64,000 nucleotides of DNA, from assembly GCF_017815515.1 (NCBI RefSeq), contig NZ_CP072611.1:1364001-1428000 (forward strand), read 5' to 3'. The DNA comes from Aureimonas populi (lineage in GTDB: Bacteria; Pseudomonadota; Alphaproteobacteria; Rhizobiales; Rhizobiaceae). The notes beneath the pieces were generated by a model. That model did no database searches and had not been told where the DNA came from. It saw only the letters and a program-made list of their open reading frames with translations. The position numbers were made by a program, and so were the translations under genes. Shown piece after piece: positions 1 through 7,811 of this stretch; position 1 is the first letter of the stretch; the number at the start of each line of letters is the position of its first letter.

Positions 1-1291
1 GAAGGCTCATCGCACCGTTCGCATAGGGATTTTCCACCGGCGGCGGCGGAGCGAGGTCGCGCTGGATGCCGTCGAGACCGCAGAGGATCTGGGAGGCGAT
101 GAAGAGGTAGGGGTTCGCCGTCGGCTCCGCCACGCGGTTCTCCACGCGCGAGGCCGGGTCGCCCGGCTCCATCAGGGCGCGGATCATGGCGCCCTTGTTG
201 TCGCGGCCCCACTGCACGCGGTCGGGCGCGAGCTGGAAGGGCTGGTAGCGCTTGTAGCCGTTCACCGTGGGGGTCGAAAGGAGGCAGCTTTCGGCGGCGT
301 GTTCCAGAAGCCCGGCGATCCACTGGCCGGCCACCCGGCTCGGCTGGCCGGCGCTCTGCGGCATCATCAGGTTGCGGCCGGTTCCGATATCCACCACAGA
401 CTGGTGCATATGCCAGCCGCTCGGCACGGCGTTCTCGATCTTGGGCCGGCACATGAAGGTGGCATGGAGCCCCTTGCGCTGGCAGAGCTGCTTCACCATC
501 GAGCGGAAAAGCACGGTGTTGTCCGCCTGGGCCAGCGGCCCGTCCGGCCTGAAGGTGAATTCGATCTGGCTCGGGCCGAACTCCGCCTCCATGGAGCGCA
601 CGGGCAGGCCGAGCGCCTGCGCTGCCCGGCGCAGATCGTCCATCACCTCTTCCAGCGCGTCGTACTTGGCTTCCGTCAGATACTGGTAGCCATGCGTGAT
701 CAGGCTCGTTTCGGGGGGCCTCGCGGGAAGGCCCGCGTCGGCGTGGGCGAGGTTCGCCCTCTCGACGCGCAGGGCGTAGAACTCGAACTCCAGCCCACAG
801 ACCATCGCAAGGTTCCGGGCGGCCAGCCTGTCCACGGCGCGGCGAAGGATGGAGCGCACGCAGAACGGCATTTCCCCGCCATGCTTCCAGCGCAGGTCGC
901 ACAGCATCCAGCCCGAATGCGGCGACCAGGGAAGGACGCGGAAGGTGGAGGGATCGGGCACGATCATCACGTCGCCGGCGCCGGTGAGCGTGCCCTTGCC
1001 GAAGCCGATGTCGTTTTCCCAGACGGGAAACACCGTGCGGTGCGACGTGTCCTTCAGAAGAAGCGTCGAGGTCATCGCCATGCCGCCGCGAAACGCCGCT
1101 TCGAGGGCTTCCGCCACGATGGTCTTGCCGCGCAATATGCCGTGCTGGTCGGCGAAGGACAGCCGGATCGTCTCGATCCCCTCGGCCCGCACGCGCCGCA
1201 TCACCTCGGCCGCCGCCCGGCTCGCCTCCGCGTCGAGGAGCGGAGCGCGGGAGGGTGGCGCGGAGCCTTCGTCGGAACCTTGCTCTTTCAT
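1..1291 (-). CDS. Glutamine-synthetase-family ligase (partial, C-terminus beyond the window)
   Basis: The gene reads leftward from ATG at 1291 and runs off the window after about 430 codons. Glutamine synthetase fold landmarks are visible: an N-terminal segment GILRGKTI, the metal/glutamate segment MEAEFGPSQIEFTF, GWHMHQS, YKRYQPFQLAPDRVQWGRDN and RVENRVAEPTANPYL. Family members join glutamate to ammonia or to an amine with ATP. The sequence looks like the divergent gamma-glutamyl-amide/polyamine ligases rather than housekeeping GlnA. It is the last visible gene of a ferredoxin, reductase, ligase operon and lies near a Rieske oxygenase. In aniline-type pathways (TdnQ, AtdA1) a GS-like enzyme gamma-glutamylates the amine before Rieske oxygenation, so a similar role is possible here but is inference. 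The substrate is unknown. A GlnA-type role in general ammonia assimilation is unlikely from context. Confidence 0.85.
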   Translation of the reverse strand, partial: MKEQGSDEGSAPPSRAPLLDAEASRAAAEVMRRVRAEGIETIRLSFADQHGILRGKTIVAEALEAAFRGGMAMTSTLLLKDTSHRTVFPVWENDIGFGKGTLTGAGDVMIVPDPSTFRVLPWSPHSGWMLCDLRWKHGGEMPFCVRSILRRAVDRLAARNLAMVCGLEFEFYALRVERANLAHADAGLPARPPETSLITHGYQYLTEAKYDALEEVMDDLRRAAQALGLPVRSMEAEFGPSQIEFTFRPDGPLAQADNTVLFRSMVKQLCQRKGLHATFMCRPKIENAVPSGWHMHQSVVDIGTGRNLMMPQSAGQPSRVAGQWIAGLLEHAAESCLLSTPTVNGYKRYQPFQLAPDRVQWGRDNKGAMIRALMEPGDPASRVENRVAEPTANPYLFIASQILCGLDGIQRDLAPPPPVENPYANGAMSL

Positions 1292-1306
1292 CGGTAACGT
1301 CCCCGC

Positions 1307-2536
1307 TCAGGAAGAAAGCACCGCTTTCGCAAGCGGCGTTGCGATGTCGCGCGCGCGGTCGTGGTCGAGGACGGCGCCCTCGGCGACGAGCTTGCGCGCG
1401 CTCATATGGTCGGCGGGGCTGCCGACGGAGACCACCGTGCGCAGCCGCCCGTCCCGCGTCATGAGAACGGAGAAGCGCCCCGTCCGCCGATCGCCGCGCA
1501 GGATCTCCCGGCAGCCGGGCTCCATAAGCCCGGCGATCTGGATCTTGTGCTCGTATTGATCGCTCCAGAACCAGTTGGCGAGCGCCGGGGGCAGGGGCGT
1601 GCCAGTGAGATCGCTCGCCGCGCGCCTTGCCTGGTCGACCGCGTTCTGCACCGATTCCACGCGCGTCACCTCGCCCGTCTGCCCGTTTCGCTGAGCGGCG
1701 CAATCGCCGATGGCATAGACCCCGTCGAGGCCCGTGCGGCCCCTCTCGTCCACCAGGATGCCGCCGGCCGACAGGGGAACGCCGAACGAGGCCGCAAGGC
1801 CGGTGCGCGCCTGCGAGCCGATGCCCACGAGAACGAGATCCGCTTCGATCGGCTCTGCGCCTTCGATCTCGATGCCGCGCGCGCGCCCCCGCTCGTGCAT
1901 GAAGCGCCGCACCCTCGCGCCGAGCCTGACATCGACGCCCCTGGAGCGATGAAGCTCCAGGATCCAGTGCGACAGGGAGGGGGGAAGCGAGCGGGCCAGC
2001 AGCCTGTCCTGCATCTCCACGACGGTGACGCGCTTGCCTGCCTCCACGGCGCTGGAGGCCACCTCCAGCCCGATATAGCCGCCCCCGAGGATGGCGATCG
2101 ACCCGGCCGCCTCCAGAACCGCCTTCAAGCCGCTGGCGTCCGCCAGGTCGCGAAGGACGTGCAGGCCCGCGAGCCCGGCGCCGGGAAGCGCGGGGCGGCG
2201 GGCCGAGGCGCCGGTCGCCAGGACCAGGGCCGAATAGGCAAGGGATTCCCCGTCCGCGAGGACGACGCGTTTCTCATGAGGCAGGACGGCCTCGACACGC
2301 GTTGCGAGCATCAGGTCGATCCCCTGCGCGGCGTAAAAATCGGGGCCCTTCAGCACGATCTGCTCGGCTGTCTGCCTGCCGGTCAGGAAAGCCTTGGAAA
2401 GTGGCGGGCGATGGTAGGGCAGGCTGGGCTCGGCCGAAACGAGCCTGATCGCCTCGCCCCACCCGGACTGGCGCAGGGAGGCCGCGAGCTGCACGCCCGC
2501 ATGAGATGCGCCGACGATGACGGCGCCCGCGCTCAA
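1307..2536 (-). CDS. FAD-dependent NAD(P)H:ferredoxin reductase
   Basis: A 409-residue pyridine-nucleotide disulfide-oxidoreductase-like flavoprotein of the ferredoxin/rubredoxin reductase type. It has an N-terminal FAD-binding motif (VIVGASHAGVQ), a central NAD(P)-binding motif (IAILGGGYIGLEVA) and the C-terminal FAD motif DGVYAIGDCA, followed by the reductase C-terminal domain. I start it at the TTG at 2536, which overlaps the stop of the ferredoxin gene and has GGAGG eight bases upstream; an ATG start in this place is not available. It should pass electrons from NAD(P)H to the ferredoxin encoded just upstream, and on to an oxygenase, most plausibly the Rieske protein at 4873-6234. Translational coupling with the ferredoxin supports the pairing. 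The oxygenase partner is inferred from proximity only. Confidence 0.9.
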   Translation of the reverse strand: MSAGAVIVGASHAGVQLAASLRQSGWGEAIRLVSAEPSLPYHRPPLSKAFLTGRQTAEQIVLKGPDFYAAQGIDLMLATRVEAVLPHEKRVVLADGESLAYSALVLATGASARRPALPGAGLAGLHVLRDLADASGLKAVLEAAGSIAILGGGYIGLEVASSAVEAGKRVTVVEMQDRLLARSLPPSLSHWILELHRSRGVDVRLGARVRRFMHERGRARGIEIEGAEPIEADLVLVGIGSQARTGLAASFGVPLSAGGILVDERGRTGLDGVYAIGDCAAQRNGQTGEVTRVESVQNAVDQARRAASDLTGTPLPPALANWFWSDQYEHKIQIAGLMEPGCREILRGDRRTGRFSVLMTRDGRLRTVVSVGSPADHMSARKLVAEGAVLDHDRARDIATPLAKAVLSS

Positions 2537-2865
2537 TACTGGGCCTCCGGAATGTCGATCCGCGCCCTGTCCAGCTCCGGGACGACCTCGATCTGGCAGG
2601 ACAGGCGGCTGTTCTCCCGCCTCTCCGAGGCGACGAGTTCCAGCATCTCCCGCTCGTCGTCCCGAGCCTCGCCCGCCGCCTCGAGGCAGCGCGCATCCAC
2701 ATAGACGTGGCAGGTGGCGCACACGCACGCGCCGCCGCATTCCGCCTCGATCCCGGGGACGTTGGCGAGCACGGCCGCCTGCATCAGGCTGACGCCCGTT
2801 TGCGTCTCGACCGGGTAGAGCCCGCCATCGGCCGATCTGAACGTCACGGTCACGGTCCGGCGCAT
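2533..2865 (-). CDS. [2Fe-2S] ferredoxin
   Basis: A small soluble ferredoxin of about 110 residues with the cluster-binding pattern ECGGACVCATC plus a later Cys in RLSCQIEV, as in adrenodoxin/putidaredoxin-type [2Fe-2S] proteins. I prefer ATG at 2865 because ACGGAG lies at ribosome-binding distance and the product then begins MRRTVTVTF, as ferredoxins do; a start at 2904 would add 13 residues with no ribosome site. It is the first gene of the leftward ferredoxin, reductase, GS-like operon and is transcribed divergently from the IclR gene at 3000. It probably shuttles electrons between the reductase and a Rieske oxygenase. Confidence 0.9.
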   Translation of the reverse strand: MRRTVTVTFRSADGGLYPVETQTGVSLMQAAVLANVPGIEAECGGACVCATCHVYVDARCLEAAGEARDDEREMLELVASERRENSRLSCQIEVVPELDRARIDIPEAQY

Positions 2866-2999
2866 CCGCACAGCTCCGTTGGCAAAGAGGGGAGAACTTG
2901 ACATGCGTGCGATTATCGCGCGTATGGTCGTATAACGTACTTTGGACGTGGTCTAAAATGCTTGTCAAGAGCCAGCGGGCCGGGAGGGGAGGGAAAAGG

Positions 3000-3800
3000 A
3001 TGGTGCAAGGAACGGAGCGGCCTCGAGGCCCGGGCGGGCCGCCGCTCTCGGCCAAGGACATCTCGCTGACCTTCGCCAAGGGCATGAGCGTGCTGAAGGC
3101 CTTCGACGCCACGCAGACGCACCTGACGCTGCCGCAGGTGGCGCGCGCCACGGGGCTCGACCGGGCGACGGCGCGCCGGCTCGTCCTCACCCTCGTCCAT
3201 CTCGGCTACATCAAGGCGCAGGATCGCGTCTTCTCCCTGACCCCGCGCATCCTGGTTCTGGCGGGCGGCTTCCTGCAGGGGCGCCAGTTCGGCAAGACCA
3301 TCGAACCGGTGATGCGCAGCTTCTCGCATCGCATCTCCAGCGCGATCTCCATGGCGATGATCGATGGCCATGAGGCCGTCTATGTCGCCCACGCGGCGGC
3401 GCGCGAAAGCGCGGTGAGCATCGGCTTCACCGTCGGCTCCAGGGTGCCGCTTCTCTCCAGCGCTATCGGCCGGGCTCTCCTCAGCGTCTGTGCCTCGGCC
3501 GACGCCGAGGAACTGATCGCCCGGGCGCCGCTCGAACGGCATACGGCGGCCACCATTCTCGACCGGCAGTCGATCCTGGAGGACGTCGCGCTCACGGCGC
3601 GGCGCGGCTATGCGTGCGTGGAGGGCGAGTTCGAGCCCGGCATATGCGCGATCGCCGTTCCGCTGCGCGCCAATGGCGGCGAGGCTTCGGCGATCGGCGT
3701 TTCGGGCGACGCGGAGCATTACGCCGACCCGGCCGTGCGACAGCGTGCCGTCTCGATTCTGCGCGAATGCGCGAGCGTGATGGCCGAGCTCGTGAAGTAG
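3000..3800 (+). CDS. IclR-family transcriptional regulator
   Basis: About 266 residues. The N-terminal winged helix-turn-helix contains GMSVLKAFDATQTHLTLPQV and LDRATARRLVLTLVHLGYI; the C-terminal effector domain contains SSAIGRALLS and EFEPGICAIAVPL. I choose the ATG at 3000, preceded by a strong GGGAGGGGAGGG purine run, instead of the in-frame upstream codons at 2898 or 2958. It is divergent from the ferredoxin operon and convergent with a second IclR gene only 15 bases away. Regulators of this PcaR/PobR-like type usually control aromatic-acid catabolism. The likely target is the ferredoxin, reductase, ligase operon, the Rieske gene, or both. Confidence 0.9.
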   Translation: MVQGTERPRGPGGPPLSAKDISLTFAKGMSVLKAFDATQTHLTLPQVARATGLDRATARRLVLTLVHLGYIKAQDRVFSLTPRILVLAGGFLQGRQFGKTIEPVMRSFSHRISSAISMAMIDGHEAVYVAHAAARESAVSIGFTVGSRVPLLSSAIGRALLSVCASADAEELIARAPLERHTAATILDRQSILEDVALTARRGYACVEGEFEPGICAIAVPLRANGGEASAIGVSGDAEHYADPAVRQRAVSILRECASVMAELVK

Positions 3801-3815
3801 GCTGCCGGGCCGGTC

Positions 3816-4619
3816 TCAGACCGCGATCACGAGGGCCGCTTCCGCCGAGGCCTCACGCAGAACGGGCAGGTACTCCTCCAGCGCCTGCTCTATCGAGGTG
3901 CGCTCGGCGCTCATGCCGATATGGAGCGAGCAGGCGATCCGTCCGTCGCGGTCGAGGATTGGCACGGCCAGCGAGCGGAAGCCCTGCTCGGCCTCATGGT
4001 CCACCAGCGAATAGCCCTGCGCGCGGTCGCCCGTCACCCGCGCCTTCAGGGCCGCCTTGTCCGTCACCGTCGCGGGCGTCATCTTCCGTGGCTGCAGGCG
4101 GGCCAGATAGGCGTCGAGCTCCGCCTCGTCCATTCCGCCGAGAAGCACCCGGCCGACCGCGGAGCAATAGGCCGGCAGCCGCAGGCCGATCTCGAGCGCC
4201 ACGGTGACGATGCGCCGCGGCGCGGTCCGCACGATCATGACCGCCTCGTCGCCGTCGAGCACCGCGACCGAACAGGCCTCCCCCACCCGCGCGGAGACAT
4301 GATCCGTGATCGGCTGCAACTTGTCGGCGAACGAGTTCGAGCGCAGATAGGCCGCCGCCAGCGTCAGGACGCGCGGCGTCAGCCGGAAATAGCGGTCGTT
4401 CTGTTCCGCCATCCCCAGGGTTTCCAGGGTGAGGACGACCCGGCGCACGGAGGAGCGCGGCATTCCCGAGAGCGCGGCCAGCTCGTTGAGGGTCATCTCC
4501 CGGTGCTCGGCGTTGAACAGGACGATCAGCCGGAGCGCGCGTGCGAGGAGTTCCAGATATTCGGGCCCGTGCGTGCGAACGAGTTCGCTTTCCTCCGGCG
4601 TTCGGTTCACCCGCGGCAT
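3816..4619 (-). CDS. IclR-family transcriptional regulator
   Basis: 267 residues. It has the IclR winged HTH (LALRLIVLFN-like helix, then LNELAALSGMPRSSVRRVVL) and a C-terminal effector-binding domain with YCSAVGRVLLGG and DHEAEQGFRSLAVPI. It is transcribed divergently from the Rieske oxygenase gene, with a 253-base intergenic region that holds palindromic sequence next to a TTGACA element, so it probably controls that oxygenase. It is clearly different in sequence from the neighbouring IclR protein at 3000-3800, so this is not a recent tandem duplication. Effector unknown. Confidence 0.9.
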   Translation of the reverse strand: MPRVNRTPEESELVRTHGPEYLELLARALRLIVLFNAEHREMTLNELAALSGMPRSSVRRVVLTLETLGMAEQNDRYFRLTPRVLTLAAAYLRSNSFADKLQPITDHVSARVGEACSVAVLDGDEAVMIVRTAPRRIVTVALEIGLRLPAYCSAVGRVLLGGMDEAELDAYLARLQPRKMTPATVTDKAALKARVTGDRAQGYSLVDHEAEQGFRSLAVPILDRDGRIACSLHIGMSAERTSIEQALEEYLPVLREASAEAALVIAV

Positions 4620-4762
4620 CTGCTCTCCGTTCCATTGCTACGGCTGCGTGTAGAAGACGGGTCGCGACTTCACAAGAGAACGCACGCGCGCTTCGCCATC
4701 CCGGCAGGAGTGGCCGGCCCGTCCTGCTCAAAAGAACGGCATGGACCGCCCAATCTTTCGCG

Positions 4763-4810
4763 TTGACACCTCGATTGGAATGATTTCACTTTATCGTATT
4801 AAGTTCGATA
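4763..4810 (+). promoter_or_regulatory. Candidate promoter/operator upstream of the Rieske gene
   Basis: The 253-base gap between the IclR gene and the Rieske gene holds a consensus -35 (TTGACA, 4763-4768), an imperfect palindrome TGGAA-TGA-TTTCA (4776-4788) resembling IclR-type boxes, and a perfect 5-bp inverted repeat TATCG-N9-CGATA (4792-4810). A well-spaced -10 is not obvious, which would fit an activator-dependent promoter. The assignment is from pattern and position only. Confidence 0.4.
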
Positions 4811-4872
4811 GGCGGTCATAGGGCGCCCCGGTCTCGTCCTCGCCGCGATGAAAAGCGCAGGAGATCCGCATC

Positions 4873-6234
4873 ATGATGAGCCAGGCGCAGAACGACCTGA
4901 TCACCCGCATCGCGCCGGGGACGCCGGCCGGTGAAATGATGCGCCGGTACTGGCAGCCCGCCGCGCTGGTGGACGAACTGAGCCCCGAGCGGCCGGTGGT
5001 GGCCGTGCGCCTGCTGGGCCAGGACTTCGTTCTCTTCCGGGACGGAAGCGGGCGCTACGGCCTCATGGATCGCGACTGCCCGCATCGCGGGGCCGATCTC
5101 GCCTATGGCCGCATCGAGGCGGACGGGCTGCGCTGCGCCTTTCACGGCTGGCTGTTCGACGCCACGGGCCAGTGCATCCAGACGCCGGCCGAGCCGGTGG
5201 GCTCCACCCTGTGCCAGCGCATCAGGCAGAAGGCCTATCCGGTCCAGGAGCGCAACGGCATCCTCTTCGCCTATCTCGGCGAGGGGGAGCCGCCGGCCTT
5301 CCCCGAGCTGGACTGCTTCGTCGCGCCGCAGACCCATGTCTTCGCCTTCAAGGGTCTGATCGAGTGCAACTGGCTGCAGGCGCTGGAGGTCGGAATCGAC
5401 CCGGCCCACGCCTCCTTCCTTCACCGCTTCTTCGAGGATGAGGACCCCGCGGACGCTTACGGCAAGCAGTTCCGCAGCGCATCCTCGGGCACGGACCTGC
5501 CCATGACGAAGATCTTGCGCGAATACGATCGCCCGATCATCAACGTGGAGCGCACGGAATATGGCCTGCGCATCATCGCGCTGCGCGAGATCGACGAGCA
5601 GCGCACGCATGTGCGCGTCACCAACCAGGTGTTCCCGCACGGCTTCATGATCCCGATGAGCCACGACATGACCATCACCCAGTGGCATGTGCCGATCGAC
5701 GACGAGAACTGCTACTGGTACGCCTTCTTCACCAGCTACGGCGCGCCGGTGGACAAGGAGAAGATGCGCGAGCAGCGCCTGGAGCTGTTCGAGCTGCCCC
5801 TCTACAAGTCGCGCCGGAACAAGACCAACGAATACGGCTTCGACCCGCACGAGCAGGAAAGCAGCACCTATACGGGCATGGGCCTCGACATCAACGTGCA
5901 CGACCAGTGGGCGGTGGAATCCATGGGGGCGATCCAGGACCGCACGCGCGAGCATCTCGGCCAGTCGGACAAGGCCATCGTCCAGTACCGGCGGCTCCTG
6001 CGCGAGCAGATCGAGAAGGTCGCCGCCGGCGAGGAGCCGCTGATGTGGCTCGACTCGCGTTCGGCCAAGGCCATCCAGGGGCCGGCGACGATGGACGGGA
6101 TCGGGCCCTCGCGGGGCTGGGAGACCTTCTGGATGGAAGTGGATGTCGGCCGGCGCCGGGCGGCGCCCTGGGGCGCTCCGGTGCCTGCCGACGTCGAGGC
6201 CGGCACCGCCCATCTGCGGCTCGTGACGCACTGA
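4873..6234 (+). CDS. Rieske [2Fe-2S] aromatic-ring oxygenase, phthalate-dioxygenase-like
   Basis: A 453-residue single-polypeptide oxygenase. The Rieske centre is formed by Cys69-Pro-His71 and Cys88-X-X-His91. The mononuclear iron site is recognisable in NWLQALEVGIDPAHASFLH (Asp176 bridge, His179, His184) with a probable third ligand Asp356 in AIQDRT. This layout and length match the phthalate 4,5-dioxygenase/LigX-like group, which uses no small subunit. Start at ATG 4873 with AGGAG nine bases upstream. It probably hydroxylates or demethylates an aromatic or heteroaromatic acid. Family members normally use a fused FMN/ferredoxin reductase; here a separate ferredoxin and FAD reductase lie 2 kb away and may serve it. 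The Liv-type transporter downstream may import the substrate. Confidence 0.92.
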   Translation: MMSQAQNDLITRIAPGTPAGEMMRRYWQPAALVDELSPERPVVAVRLLGQDFVLFRDGSGRYGLMDRDCPHRGADLAYGRIEADGLRCAFHGWLFDATGQCIQTPAEPVGSTLCQRIRQKAYPVQERNGILFAYLGEGEPPAFPELDCFVAPQTHVFAFKGLIECNWLQALEVGIDPAHASFLHRFFEDEDPADAYGKQFRSASSGTDLPMTKILREYDRPIINVERTEYGLRIIALREIDEQRTHVRVTNQVFPHGFMIPMSHDMTITQWHVPIDDENCYWYAFFTSYGAPVDKEKMREQRLELFELPLYKSRRNKTNEYGFDPHEQESSTYTGMGLDINVHDQWAVESMGAIQDRTREHLGQSDKAIVQYRRLLREQIEKVAAGEEPLMWLDSRSAKAIQGPATMDGIGPSRGWETFWMEVDVGRRRAAPWGAPVPADVEAGTAHLRLVTH

Positions 6235-6240
6235 AGGCGC

Positions 6241-6264
6241 GGGTGGGGCCGGCCGGCGCCACCC
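6241..6264 (+). terminator. Hairpin after the Rieske gene
   Basis: Seven bases after the Rieske stop codon, GGGTGG (6241-6246) pairs with CCACCC (6259-6264), and the self-complementary GCCGGCCGGC lies between them. No T tract follows, so it may be a weak terminator or an mRNA 3' end. The rest of the 223-base gap up to livK shows no other clear element. Confidence 0.4.
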
Positions 6265-6457
6265 CCGATCGCATTCCCGCTGACCCCTGACCGGACGGGC
6301 CGCAGCCCGGATCGACGACCTCGCGCGTCCGGCGGGGGAGATGCGGCCATTGGCCTGTTGAGCGGAGGCGCCGGCCCTCTTTTCGGCCGCGCCGCGCCGG
6401 TGCATGGACATCGCCCCGAAGGGTATACGAGTGTGAACTCCGAGAAGGGATGCGCAG

Positions 6458-7708
6458 ATGAAAGAGATCATTACAGCCTGTGCGGCGCGGCCGGCATCGC
6501 CTGAGGACGCGGCGGATCCGGGCCGCCGCAGGTTCCTGGCCATGACCGCGGCCGGCTCGATCGCCGCCGCCCTGCACGCCTCCTTCCCCCGCCAGGCCCT
6601 CGCGCAGGACGGGGAGCCCATCCGCATCGGGCTGATCGTCACCTATTCCGGGCCCTATGCCGATTACGGCCGGCAGATGGACAACGGCATCGCGCTGTGG
6701 CTGGAGCAGAACGGCGGCACCGTGGCCGGCCGGCCCGTGGAGATCGTGCGCCGCGACACGGCCGGGGCCGCTCCCGACCTCGCCACGCGGTTCGCCCGCG
6801 AGCTCGTCACCCGCGACAGGGTGTCCTTCATCATCGGCCTCGACTTCAGCCCGAATGCGATGGCCATCGCCCCGGTGCTGACCCAGGCACGGATCCCCTG
6901 CCTGATCCTCAATGCCAGCGCCTCTGACATTCCCGCCCGCTCGGACTACATCGCGCGCATCTCCTTCACCGTCGCCCAGGTCAGCGCCCCGATGGGAACC
7001 TGGGCGGGCCGCGAGGGCATCCGCCGCGTGATCACCGTGGTGGCCGACTATTCTTCCGGCGTCGACGCCGAGAACGCCTTCCGCGATGCCTTCGCGGCGG
7101 AGGGCGGCGAGGTCGTCTCCTCCCTTCGCGTGCCGATGAGCAACCCCGACTTCTCCGCCTATGTGCAGCGCATCCGCGACGAGGCGCCCGAAGCGGTGTT
7201 CTTCTTCTTCCCCTCCGGCGACCTGCCCAACAACTTCCTGCGCACCGCGCACGAGCGCGGCCTGCCGCAGGCCGGAATCCGGCTGCTCGCCACCGGGGAG
7301 GCGATGGACGACAGCTACATGCAGGCGGCGGGCGAGGCCGGGCTCGGCCTGATCACCACGCACCATTACTCAACGGCGCACGATTCGGACCTCAACCGCA
7401 CCTTCATCGAGGGCTACCGGGCCAATCACGGCGACTACCCGCCGAACTACATGGCGATGACCGCCTATGACGGCATGGCCGTGCTGCACGCGGCGCTGGA
7501 AAGGACCGGCGGCGAAACCGGGGGCGAGGCCGTGATCGAGGCGCTGCGCGGGCTTCGGATCGAAAGCCCCCGTGGCCCCATCGAGATCGACGCCCGGACG
7601 CGCGACATCGTCCAGACGGTCTATGTGCGCCGGACCGAGCGCGTGGACGGCAAGCTCGCCTGCATCGAGTTCGATTCCTTCGAGCGCGTCGCCAATCCGC
7701 ACGCCTGA
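6458..7708 (+). CDS. Branched-chain-amino-acid-type ABC transporter, periplasmic substrate-binding protein (LivK-like)
   Basis: 416 residues. The N-terminus carries a twin-arginine-like signal (GRRRFLAMTAAG followed by a hydrophobic stretch and ALAQ), so export of the folded protein by Tat is likely. The mature part is a type I periplasmic binding protein: IRIGLIVTYSGPYADYG, NGGTVAGRPVEIVRRD, FIIGLDFSPNAMAIAPV and PPNYMAMTAYDGMAVLHAAL. Family members bind branched-chain amino acids, amides, urea or aromatic acids. It leads a five-gene set (binding protein, two permeases, two ATPases). A stable hairpin directly after the gene may allow more binding protein than membrane components to be made. 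The nearby oxygenase suggests an aromatic ligand, which is inference. Confidence 0.93.
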   Translation: MKEIITACAARPASPEDAADPGRRRFLAMTAAGSIAAALHASFPRQALAQDGEPIRIGLIVTYSGPYADYGRQMDNGIALWLEQNGGTVAGRPVEIVRRDTAGAAPDLATRFARELVTRDRVSFIIGLDFSPNAMAIAPVLTQARIPCLILNASASDIPARSDYIARISFTVAQVSAPMGTWAGREGIRRVITVVADYSSGVDAENAFRDAFAAEGGEVVSSLRVPMSNPDFSAYVQRIRDEAPEAVFFFFPSGDLPNNFLRTAHERGLPQAGIRLLATGEAMDDSYMQAAGEAGLGLITTHHYSTAHDSDLNRTFIEGYRANHGDYPPNYMAMTAYDGMAVLHAALERTGGETGGEAVIEALRGLRIESPRGPIEIDARTRDIVQTVYVRRTERVDGKLACIEFDSFERVANPHA

Positions 7709-7713
7709 GCCGC

Positions 7714-7737
7714 CGCCGCCGGCCTGGGCCGGCGGCG
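7714..7737 (+). other. Strong intercistronic hairpin between livK-like and livH-like genes
   Basis: CGCCGCCGGCC (7714-7724) and GGCCGGCGGCG (7727-7737) form an 11-bp perfect inverted repeat just after the binding-protein stop codon. In ABC operons such structures protect or attenuate mRNA so that the binding protein exceeds the permease. No T run follows. Confidence 0.6.
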
Positions 7738-7811
7738 CTCCCTTTCCAATGCTGGCGGGCGGCCCGTGCGGGCTCCATCCGCCGCTCCGCCCGGCGGAGC
7801 GCAACCGGGAA

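Noticed and set aside
267..1559. Plus-strand frames at the left edge
   Set aside because: The glutamine-synthetase motifs are on the minus strand; the gene simply runs off the window.
4873..6234. Aniline dioxygenase large subunit
   Set aside because: The single-chain phthalate-type layout and the absence of a small subunit gene do not fit, even though a GS-like ligase is close.
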